In this document: piece by piece, positions 53,101-62,460 of the stretch | Numbering within the stretch: the first letter of the stretch is position 1 | How the letters are laid out: the number at the start of each line of letters is the position of its first letter | The notes under the pieces: model-generated | Database searches by the model: none | Told to the model about the DNA's origin: nothing | Seen by the model: only the letters and a program-made list of their open reading frames with translations | Assembly (NCBI RefSeq): GCF_021462225.1 | Contig: NC_061805.1 | Location: 53,078,395 to 53,142,394, forward strand | Length of the DNA: 64,000 nucleotides | Origin: Girardinichthys multiradiatus | Taxonomy: Eukaryota; Chordata; Actinopteri; Cyprinodontiformes; Goodeidae | Reading direction: 5' to 3' | Translations under genes and position numbers: made by a program

Positions 53101-54920
53101 CTGAGCTGGACTGGCTCTGAGCTGGACTAACTCTGAGCTGGACTGGCTCTGAGCTGGACTAACTCTGAGCTGGACTAACTCTGAGCTGGACTGGCTCTGA
53201 GCTGGTCTAACTCTGAGCTGGACTAACTCTGAGCTGGTCTAACTCTGAGCTGGACTAACTCTGAGCTGGACTGGCTCTGAGCTGGATTAACTCTGAGCTG
53301 GACTAACTCTGAGCTGGACTGGCTCTGAGCTGGACTGGCTCTGAGCTGGACTAACTCTGAGCTGGTCTAACTCTGAGCTGGACTGGCTCTGAGCTGGTCT
53401 AACTGAGCTGGACTAACTCTGAGCTGGATTAACTCTGAGCTGGACTAACTCTGAGCTGGTCTAACTCTGAGCTGGACTGGCTCTGAGCTGGACTAACTCT
53501 GAGCTGGACTGGCTCTGAGCTGGTCTAACTCTGAGCTGGACTGGCTCTGAGCTGGTCTAACTCTGAGCTGGTCTAACTCTGAGTTGGACTGGACTGGCTC
53601 TGAGCTGGTCTAACTGAGCTGGACTAACTCTGAGCTGGACTAACTCTGAGCTGGACTAACTCTGAGCTGGACTAACTCTGAGCTGGACTAACTCTGAGCT
53701 GGACTGGCTCTGAGCTGGTCTAACTGAGCTGGACTAACTCTGAGCTGGATTAACTCTGAGCTGGACTAACTCTGAGCTGGTCTAACTCTGAGCTGGACTG
53801 GCTCTGAGCTGGACTGGCTCTGAGCTGGACTAACTCTGAGCTGGTCTAACTCTGAGCTGGTCTAACTCTGAGTTGGACTGGCTCTGAGCTGGACTAACTC
53901 TGAGCTGGACTGGCTCTGAGCTGGTCTAACTCTGAGCTGGTCTAACTCTGAGCTGGTCTAACTCTGAGTTGGACTGGCTCTGAGCTGGTCTAACTGAGCT
54001 GGACTAACTCTGAGCTGGACTAACTCTGAGCTGGACTAACTCTGAGCTGGACTAACTCTGAGCTGGACTAACTCTGAGCTGGACTGGCTCTGAGCTGGTC
54101 TAACTGAGCTGGACTAACTCTGAGCTGGATTAACTCTGAGCTGGACTAACTCTGAGCTGGTCTAACTCTGAGCTGGACTGGCTCTGAGCTGGACTGGCTC
54201 TGAGCTGGACTAACTCTGAGCTGGTCTAACTCTGAGCTGGTCTAACTCTGAGTTGGACTGGCTCTGAGCTGGACTAACTCTGAGCTGGACTGGCTCTGAG
54301 CTGGTCTAACTCTGAGCTGGTCTAACTCTGAGCTGGTCTAACTCTGAGCTGGACTGGCTCTGAGCTGGTCTAACTGAGCTGGACTAACTCTGAGCTGGAT
54401 TAACTCTGAGCTGGACTAACTCTGAGCTGGTCTAACTCTGAGCTGGACTGGCTCTGAGCTGGACTAACTCTGAGCTGGACTGGCTCTGAGCTGGTCTAAC
54501 TCTGAGCTGGACTGGCTCTGAGCTGGTCTAACTCTGAGCTGGTCTAACTCTGAGTTGGACTGGACTGGCTCTGAGCTGGTCTAACTGAGCTGGACTAACT
54601 CTGAGCTGGACTAACTCTGAGCTGGACTGGCTCTGAGCTGGTCTAACTGAGCTGGACTAACTCTGAGCTGGATTAACTCTGAGCTGGACTAACTCTGAGC
54701 TGGTCTAACTCTGAGCTGGACTGGCTCTGAGCTGGACTGGCTCTGAGCTGGACTAACTCTGAGCTGGTCTAACTCTGAGCTGGTCTAACTCTGAGTTGGA
54801 CTGGCTCTGAGCTGGACTAACTCTGAGCTGGACTGGCTCTGAGCTGGTCTAACTCTGAGCTGGTCTAACTCTGAGCTGGTCTAACTCTGAGTTGGACTGG
54901 CTCTGAGCTGGTCTAACTCT
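47115..54920. repeat. Long minisatellite array, 16-bp unit GAGCTGGACTAACTCT
   Basis: About 7.8 kb of head-to-tail 16-bp units, by length about 490 copies. Frequent variants are GAGCTGGACTGGCTCT, GAGCTGGTCTAACTCT, GAGCTGGACTAATTCT and a 14-base form GAGCTGGTCTAACT. Rarer marker variants (GAGCTGGACTTGCTCT, GAGTTGGACTGGCTCT) define higher-order blocks. The unit is not a multiple of three and carries stops in all frames, so it is non-coding. It lies upstream of the first recognised dab2ip exon, either in an intron or in the 5' flank. Confidence 0.98.
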
Positions 54921-57226
54921 GGGCAGCATAGAATGCTTGTGTTTTTCTCTGATTAATGATGCAGAAAGGTTCTGGAGTGTTTTCAGTAAAACTACATAAG
55001 ATGGAATGTGTATCTGTGCGTTTTTTGGCTGCTATAAATTCTGGATGTTCGAACATCTCCCTCTCTATGTCAGTTAGGGAGTTCTGGATGTCAAATTGGT
55101 ATGGTTCTACTGGATCTTGATGGTCAAGAACAATTTTGTCCCACCCATCTTTGGGGCTTTCAGCGCGATCCGGAAACTTTAAAATGAATCACATTTATTG
55201 CCATTTATCTGTGTGGCAGCAGCTAAAAAAACAAGTCTGGAACCAGAATCAGATTCAGAAGGAACACCTAAGGGACAGCCCAGAAGAGTCCACAGAGGAT
55301 AACTGACATGTTCTGTGTAAGAGCAGAACCATCCTCGGCTGAGATTCTGCTGGGCTTCAGCTCACAGGAGGATGCTGACGTCACACACACCTTGTTGTTA
55401 CAGGTTACAGGTGTGTTGTGTCGCCTAGCAACAGCTCTGTCTTATTACCAGCATCGCACGGAAGATAAACACACAGAAAGGATGGGCCGACACCCGAGTG
55501 GACCCAATGGTTCTGGCTGTTAACTGAAAGCCAGTCCAGATCAGTGGAGGCAGAACAGACAGAAGATCAGGTGTCATCCTGTGAGCTCGTTATCTGAACA
55601 AGCTGCTTGATGTTGGCTGCTTACAGACTGTGTGTGTGTGTGTTTCATGCTGCTCCTTTAGCATGGGGCTAACACACACTGTTAGCATGTTTAGCTAAAC
55701 ATGAGACACACGCAGAGGATGCATGGACATGAAGATCCGGGCGAGATGCCCCTGAAGACACAGCATCTGACACACACAGACTGCAGCAGCTTCAGCTGCT
55801 CAGAGGACAAAGACAGTTAATGAGACTCACCGAGCATCTTGAAGAGGAGGAGGAGAAGGAAGGGAGGTTAAGCAGCCATGTCCTCCTTCAGCAGCAGCAG
55901 CAGGAGGAGGAGGAGGAGGAGGAGGAGGAGGAGGAAGATGGAGGAGCTGCTGATCCTTTCAGTCTCGATGCTGAAGATCTGTCTATCTGTCTGTCTGCTG
56001 ATGAAGCTTCACAATATCACTGCTCTCTCTCTCTGTCTGTCTGTCTGCCTCTATGTGACTCGCCCCCTCCCCCCCTGGAAGCAGTCGCCCCTCCCCTGCA
56101 GTGGAGCTGCCCTACTTCCTCCCATCATCTCCTCTCTCTGCTCATCGTCTCCTCTCCACCTCTCTACTGGTAGAACATGTATGATCTTAATGAAGTAACA
56201 ACAGAGAACATGTGGTCTCCTCATGCTGCTGATCCAATATTCTCCACTTATTCAGCTGTTTGGATCCAAACACAAAGCTCCAGCCAGAAACTGCTGAAAC
56301 CAGTAAAACAAGTCAACTGGATGGATGAATTTCCTCTGGTCCCCTGCCTGATCTGACCAGCGACAACATGTTTAGCAGCAAGTTGTCACTCAACCGCTGG
56401 CTGTCTAGGTGGTGTCCTGAAAACCATGTGGGCTACTTTAACATTCTAGGGAAAACCTGGTCTGATCCGGAGGGATGGGATCCACCCCAATTTGGACAGA
56501 GAAGCTCTTCTTTCCTGGAAGTTTTCCAAAAGTGCCAACCCAGGGTCCAGAGCAGGAAGGTGCGCAGTAGTTTACCACACCTTTCTGCAGGCTCTGGACC
56601 CACTTACCCACCCATTACCTCGTTGAGACAATGTCTCACCTACAGAAAAATCACAGATCTTTCCACGGCAAACATTCTACACTTCAGCCTTAAAAATTCA
56701 TATCAAATATTAAATATATTATTTGGTGTTTTAACATTTTAGTGGCAAGTATATTAACTAGCAAAAATACATTTAATAAGAATATGTATGAAAAATGTAT
56801 AATTTATCATTTAAATTGCTTCAGCCTAAACTATTCAGATATTATATTTATATTCTTTATCTAATTTTAACCCTAATAAACCCTACTAAAATAATTTTCA
56901 ACAAACATTTTCATAAAACACATTTGAAGAAGTATCGTATTATTAATGTTATTAGGCCTTGAGATGGCTCAATGATCGGCAGCAATGTTGATTTTCATGC
57001 ATCTTATTTTTTTATTGTCAGATTTCAATATCAACCTCTAAAAGTCTCCAGTAAAACCCTCCTACATGGATATTTTTCCACTTTAAATGAGTCGGTCTTT
57101 TAAAATGTACTTATGTATCATATTAACTATATTTTGGGTATTTTAACTCTTTGAAGGCCACTATAGTCACATAACACAAATTTAAAAAAAATCTTCAAAC
57201 TATATTGCACATACACACCTACATTA
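54921..57226. other. No recognised gene; low-complexity tracts
   Basis: CAG and then AGG trinucleotide runs stand at about 55888-55936. A plus-strand open frame at 55820-56173 owes its length to this Glu-rich low-complexity run. From 56.7 kb the sequence is AT-rich. A first exon of dab2ip on the minus strand was looked for but not identified. Confidence 0.5.
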
Positions 57227-57492
57227 CAGACCATAAGTTTGGACACACCTTCTCATTCAAAGAGTTGTCTTTATTTTCATGACTATGAATATTGTAGCTT
57301 CACACTGAAGGCATCAAAACTATGAATTAAATCATGTGGAATTATATACTGAACAAAAAAGTGTGAAACAACTGAAAATATGTCTTATATTCTAGGTTCT
57401 TCAAAGTAGTCACCTTTTGCTTTGATTACTGCTCCACACACTCTTGGTATTCTGTTGATGAGCTTCAAGAGGTAGTCACCTGAAATGGTTTT
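57227..57492 (+). repeat. Long inverted repeat, left arm (contains transposase 3' end)
   Basis: The complement of 58582-58847. Positions 57385-57492 are also the last 36 codons of the transposase. Confidence 0.9.
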
Positions 57493-58437
57493 CCAACAGT
57501 CTTGAAGGAGTTCCCAGAGATGCTTAGCACTTGTTGGCCCTTTTGCCTTCACTCTGCGGTCCAGCTCACCCCAAACCATCTCGATTGGGTTCAGGTCTGG
57601 TGACTGTGGAGGCCAGGTCATCTGGCGCAGCACCCCATCACTCTCCTTCTTGGTCAAATAGCCCTTACACAGCCTGGAGGTGTGTTTGGGGTCATTGTCC
57701 TGTTGAAAAATAAATGATGGTCCAACTAAACGCAAACCGGATGGAATAGCATGCTGCTGCAAGATGCTGTGGTAGCCATGCTGGTTCAGTATGCCTTCAA
57801 TTTTGAATAAATCCCCAACAGTGTCACCAGCAAAGCACCCCCACACCATCACACCTCCTCCTCCATGCTTCACGATGGGAACCAGGCATGTAGAGTCCAT
57901 CCGTTCACCTCTTCTGCGCCGCACAAAGACACGATGGTTGGAACCAAAGATCTCAAACTTGGACTCATCAGACCAAAGCACAGATTTCCACTGGTCTAAT
58001 GTCCATTCCTTGTGTTCTTTAGCCCAAACAAGTCTCTTCTGCTTGTTGCCTGTCCTCAGCAGTGGTTTCCTAGCAGCTATTTTACCATGAAGCCCTGATT
58101 CACACAGTCTCCTCTTAACAGTTGTTCTAGAGATGTGTCTGCTGCTAGAACTCTGTGTGGCATTGACCTGTTCTCTAATCTGAGCTGCTGTTAACCTGCG
58201 ATTTCTGAGGCTGGTGACTCGGATGAACTTATCGTCCACAGCAGAGGTGACTCTTGGTCTTCCTTTCCTGGGGCGGTCCTCATGTGAGCCAGTTTCTTTG
58301 TAGCGCTTGATGGTTTTTGCGACTGCACTTGGGGACACTTTCAAAGTTTTCCCAATTGTTCGGACTGACTGACCTTCATTTCTTAAAGTAATGATGGCCA
58401 CTCGTTTTTCTTTACTTAGCTGCTTTTTTCTTTCCAT
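57385..58437 (-). CDS. Tc1/mariner-family transposase, full length
   Basis: 350 residues, a normal length for Tc1 enzymes, with one uninterrupted frame. The N-terminal paired-like domain (EKRVAIITLRNEGQSVRTIG, then SPSAVAKTIKRYKETG) is followed by the GRPRVTS hook. The second helix-turn-helix ends near TTVKRRLCESGLHG. The catalytic DD34E triad is complete: VLWSDESKFEIFG, IFQQDNDPKHTS and SPDLNPIEMVWGELDRR. The glycine-rich [12 protein letters not shown] box is present. It cuts and pastes the element at TA sites. The start codon lies 145 bases inside the right inverted repeat (58582-58847). Activity is not shown. Confidence 0.95.
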   Translation of the reverse strand: MERKKQLSKEKRVAIITLRNEGQSVRTIGKTLKVSPSAVAKTIKRYKETGSHEDRPRKGRPRVTSAVDDKFIRVTSLRNRRLTAAQIREQVNATQSSSSRHISRTTVKRRLCESGLHGKIAARKPLLRTGNKQKRLVWAKEHKEWTLDQWKSVLWSDESKFEIFGSNHRVFVRRRRGERMDSTCLVPIVKHGGGGVMVWGCFAGDTVGDLFKIEGILNQHGYHSILQQHAIPSGLRLVGPSFIFQQDNDPKHTSRLCKGYLTKKESDGVLRQMTWPPQSPDLNPIEMVWGELDRRVKAKGPTSAKHLWELLQDCWKTISGDYLLKLINRIPRVCGAVIKAKGDYFEEPRI

Positions 58438-58581
58438 AATACAAATTCTAACAGTCTATTCAGTAGGACTATCAGCTGTGTACTGTATCCACCTCCTGCA
58501 CAACACAACTGATGGTCCCAACCCCATTTATAAGGCTTGAAATCACACTTATTAAACCTGACACGACACACCTGTGAAGTG

Positions 58582-58847
58582 AAAACCATTTCAGGTGACG
58601 ACCTCTTGAAGCTCATCAACAGAATGCCAAGAGTGTGTGGAGCAGTAATCAAAGTAAAAGGTGGCTACTTTGAAGAACCTAGAATATAAGACATATTTTC
58701 AGTTGTTTCACACTTTTTTGTTCAGTATATAATTCCACATGTGTTCATTCATAGTTTTGATGCCTTCAGTGTGAAGCTACAATATTCATAGTCATGAAAA
58801 TAAAGACAACTCTTTGAATGAGAAGGTGTGTCCAAACTTTTGGTCTG
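58582..58847 (-). repeat. Long inverted repeat, right arm (duplicate of transposase 3' end)
   Basis: It carries a second, unused copy of the transposase C-terminal coding sequence, with a few base changes (for example GCCACC against GTCACC). Confidence 0.9.
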
Positions 58848-58849
58848 TA

Positions 58850-59599
58850 CTGTACATATTATGTCTTTCTACAAGGACTTTGCATTGACTTCCATTTATT
58901 TCTATGGACCAATCCTGACCCTAATTTAACCGCTTTAACATTACACAATCACCTTTATGGGTGACCTCATGGATGAGGATGGATGGACTACGGTTCACTA
59001 CGGAAGATGCCAGCGTCGTCCGCCATGAGCCTGGAACCAAGGGTCTAGGGTGCCCCAGGGGATGGACCGGCCACCGACCTTCTCCTTCAGAAGAGGGAGT
59101 CAGTTGCCTACCCCTAAACCTCACCCAAACTTAAGGCACAACTTAGTCCTAAACTGAACCCAAAACCAAAAACAGAGGTTTTTCTTATGTGGCCCAAAGC
59201 CTGGGAGCAATGGGTAGTATATTGTCACTATTAAGTGTGTGACAGCCTCTTTTGGCAAGGTCTGTTTTTTGCAGGTCCTTATCAGCTGTGGTCACCAGCC
59301 TGACTGGAAGCACCTGGCCAGTCCTCCCAAGATCTTAAAGCTAAATAAAAACTGCCAAAGATCCTTCTCTCCCACAAGAGACAGAGGAAAGCTTGTCAAC
59401 ACTGCTTCCTGCTAGTCTACTGAGACTACAGTAAGTTAAAAATCCTAAATATCATTGGCAAACTTCAGCTTTTTGAAAATCAAAAAACTAAATGGCACGT
59501 AGGCTCTCTTAAGGCTGAAAATCAATTTAAATAACACAAAAATAATGAGAATGAGGAGGAGTTAGCAACCATCTTTCAGTCCAATTTATTGGTTATTTC
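58850..59599. other. No recognised gene
   Basis: Only short frames. Nothing nameable was seen. Confidence 0.4.
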
Positions 59600-59965
59600 C
59601 AGACCAGTTAATATCTACAACTGTTTTAGATATCTAACCCTTTGGTTTCCTCATCCCAACTGCCAAGTATTTTGTACCGTCCACCAGGCCCCTATTCTCA
59701 ATTTTTAGACAAGTTCTCAGACTTCGCATCTGATTCAGTGTAAAATACTGAGAAGGTCATTATAGTGGGAGAGTTTAACATTTATGTTGACACTGAAAGT
59801 GATAGTCTAAATATAGCCTTAAACACCATTTTAGACTCAATTGGCTTTGCTGAAAACATCTACAGACCTACCCACTCCTGTCTTCATCCATTTGATTTTG
59901 TGCAAATATACGGAAACAGTTAACACTCCCAACCATGCCCTGTCTGACCATTTCAACAACCTTTG
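59600..59965 (+). mobile_element. LINE apurinic endonuclease fragment
   Basis: It reads VGEFNIYVDTESDSLNIALN, then ILDSIGF and YRPTHS, ending near NHALSDHF. This is the GDFN...SDH end of a LINE endonuclease domain, with GDFN changed to GEFN. Stops and frameshifts surround it. Confidence 0.65.
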
Positions 59966-60240
59966 AGTTCATGTTCATGTACTTGTTCATGTTTTATGTT
60001 TCAAGAAAAGCTCCTAGGAAGGAGCAGGTTCAACTGGAATCCCTCTGACGGCAAATCTACAGAACTCTGCTCCAAGCATCATTGCTTCCTCTTCACTAGA
60101 GCAGCAAAGGCGAGAAAACACGTGGATGTATGACTTTGCTGGCCAAGTTATACTACTTCTATGAAGAACCTTGGATTCCAAAAAGTTAATTGTGGCCTGT
60201 TGTGTGTGCATTCGACAAAGAAACATGGCAAAATTCTAAA

Positions 60241-61190
60241 ATGGCGCTGTGTGTGGCTGCCTTGTGTTAGGTGCGCTTTGTTTTGTTTTGTGTTTTAATC
60301 CCATGTTCTGCTATGATTCCCAAAGCTCTTTCTCCAGAGAGGAGCTCTTGAACATCAGGGGAACAACTCCAGCAGATCGATTTCTCACTTTTCACACGTC
60401 ATTAATGGAGTTATTGGACATTTTGGTGAAGGGCTAACTAGCTGTTGCGCAGTGAAGCGCCGCAAAAGGGGAAAGAGCCGGGTCAGTTGTGCGCCTTCGC
60501 CCACAGGGAATCCACACACCGCTACCGGCAATATTTCTCTCCAGTGTGTGCTCGCTGTGCAACAAACTGGACGAACTTCAGCTACAGGTGGGGAAAATCA
60601 GAGACTTTTATTCATCTTCTGTTCTGTGCTTCATGGAGACTTGGCTTGGTGATTCTGCGCTGCAGCTGGCAGGCTTCCAGCTTTTCGAAGCAAACGCACC
60701 ACTGAACTCTCCAGCAAACCAAAGGGCCGAGGTATCTGCTTTTACGTCAACAGCAGCTGTACCAAAGTGACAGTGTTTTAGCAGGACTCTTCTAATCTTG
60801 AAGACTATCATTAACTGTGAACCGTTTTACTCCCCCTGTGAATTCCCTATGGTAGGTGTTTACATTTTACCCTAGGCCGACGAGCACAATGCACAGCACA
60901 TGCTGGCTGACCAGATACTGTGGGTGGAGCAGACAAACCCGGACTCTCTGGTTATTGTTCTTGGTGACTTTAGCAAAGGAAACCTCAGGCAAGAATTCCC
61001 CAAATACAGTTTATAAAGTGTCCAACCAGAGAGGGGAAAACCTTGAATCACTGCTACACCACAGTAAGCAGTGCCTATCACCCCGTCCGCACTGCTCTGG
61101 GTCACTCTGATCACGTGATGGTCCACCCCATTCCTGCATACAGGTTGAAGATAACGCTCTGTAAACATGTGGTCAAGTCATCAAAGAATT
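60241..61190 (+). mobile_element. LINE ORF2 N-terminus (endonuclease), broken
   Basis: Across several frames it reads SQSSFSREELLNIRG, then SLCNKLDELQLQVGKIRDF, LCFMETWLGDSALQLAGFQL, VIVLGDFSKGNL, and TALGHSDHVMVHPIPAYR. These are the start, the metal-binding ETW motif, the GDFS (usually GDFN) motif and the SDH motif of a fish LINE endonuclease. Frameshifts are seen near 60440 and 60720, among others. The reverse transcriptase part is missing after about 61190. Confidence 0.8.
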
Positions 61191-62460
61191 GTCCCCTGAG
61201 ATCCGGCTCCTATCCTCCTTTCCAACATTCGGCAGCAAAGCCCACGTCTTCCTCCTGCCACAGAAAACACAGGCGTGGAGCGGCTTCCAGCCGTCAAACT
61301 ATTGAGGAGGAGGCCTCAATGTCCACTGCTGCAGCAGCTGCAGCAGCATTTCCCACGCCTTCATCTGCCACAGCACTGTCTCCCAGACTCACTGTGGATG
61401 CTGTGTTCTTTCACATCCTTCTCCTGAGTTAAAGGAGAAAGTGAGGGAGATGGAGGAAAATTATGAGGCAGCATTAAGGCAGTTATACTGCCGCCCACCT
61501 TCATCCACCTCAGACCTCAAGAGAGGTGCTGCAGCTAAGCCCATGCCACGTCTTCAGAGCAGTGCTCAAGGAGTCTGCCTCAACCTCCTCCACACACCAC
61601 AGAGGGCGTCGTTAGAGGGACACCTCGGCTCCAGTCATCGAGGGTCAGGCCGACGCCTCAGATCCTGCTTACGCCCTTGAGGGTCTGGGTATTGCCTCAG
61701 CTCCTGCTCCCGAGGGTCAGCCAGACCCTGTTCCTGAGGGGTTAGAGGAGAAACCTATCCTCGTTCTAGTCTCCGAATCCAGCAACGAGGGGTTCAAGGA
61801 CGAACCACTGCCTCATCCTGTTCCTGGTCTCGCTGTCGGGGGTCATGCCACCAGCTCTGCTTCAGCCTCCAAGGGTTCCCCAGGCACCATCTCTGCCGGC
61901 CTCCAGGTATTCGTATTTACCGACATCGCTGGCCACCCAGTTCTTTGAGTTATGGTTTCTGTACTGCTCCTAAACTCTGTGCCTGCACGGGACGACCTCC
62001 CAGTCGCCCGCCTGATCTCTGTGTTTTTGTTTCTAATTTAGAGGTGGTGCTGTAGTTGTTTAGGCTTGTTTTCAAAGAAACTTTATCTTTTCTTTTTCAG
62101 TTCATGGTGATTTCAGGTTTATGTTCTGTTACAGTTATGTTTCTTAGGTTTGATTAGGTTCTTGAATTTCTGTTTGGTTCCAGTCATGTTTTGTTTCCAC
62201 TCCCTGCCTTTGTCAGCCAGTAATCAGCTTCATTCGGTCCACCTGCATCATGCAATCAGCCTCCTTGTTTAACCTGCACCCTGCTCCATATATACACTGT
62301 GTCTTTGTTTATTCCTTGCAGAAACATATCAGTTTGTTCTGTTCATGCTTGTTTCTGCCACCACCTACTGAAGTGAGTTTCATTTATTAAATCTTTATTT
62401 TCTACACCACTACGCTGCTTCCTGCTCGTCTGCATTCTGGGGTCACATCAGTCTTGACAA
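61191..62460 (+). repeat. Unclassified repeat-like segment with coding remnants
   Basis: After the LINE endonuclease the text changes to Ala/Ser/Pro-rich coding-like sequence: REMEENYEAALRQLYCRPPS, then EGLGIASAPAPEGQPDPVPE and EEKPILVLVSESSNEGFKDE, in shifted frames. It ends near VFVFTDIAGHPVL. A T-rich 3' region follows, with TATATACACTG near 62290 and ATTAAATC-type A-rich signals near 62390. It looks like the 3' part of a dispersed retroelement, but I cannot name the family. Confidence 0.45.

Larger units (their letters stand above)
57227..58847 (-). mobile_element. Tc1-like transposon, apparently complete, with 266-bp inverted repeats
   Basis: It starts CAGACCATAAGTTTGGACAC and ends GTGTCCAAACTTTTGGTCTG, with TA on both sides (57225-57226 and 58848-58849). 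The inverted repeats cover about 57227-57492 and 58582-58847 and differ at only a few positions. Between them is one intact transposase gene. Confidence 0.95.

Noticed and set aside
47115..54920. Tandem array as a CRISPR or a coding repeat
   Set aside because: Units are contiguous with no spacers, the DNA is a fish nuclear genome, and every frame has stops.
55820..56173. Plus-strand Glu-rich open frame
   Set aside because: Its length comes from AGG/GAG low-complexity repeats; no homology, splice or conserved motif is seen.
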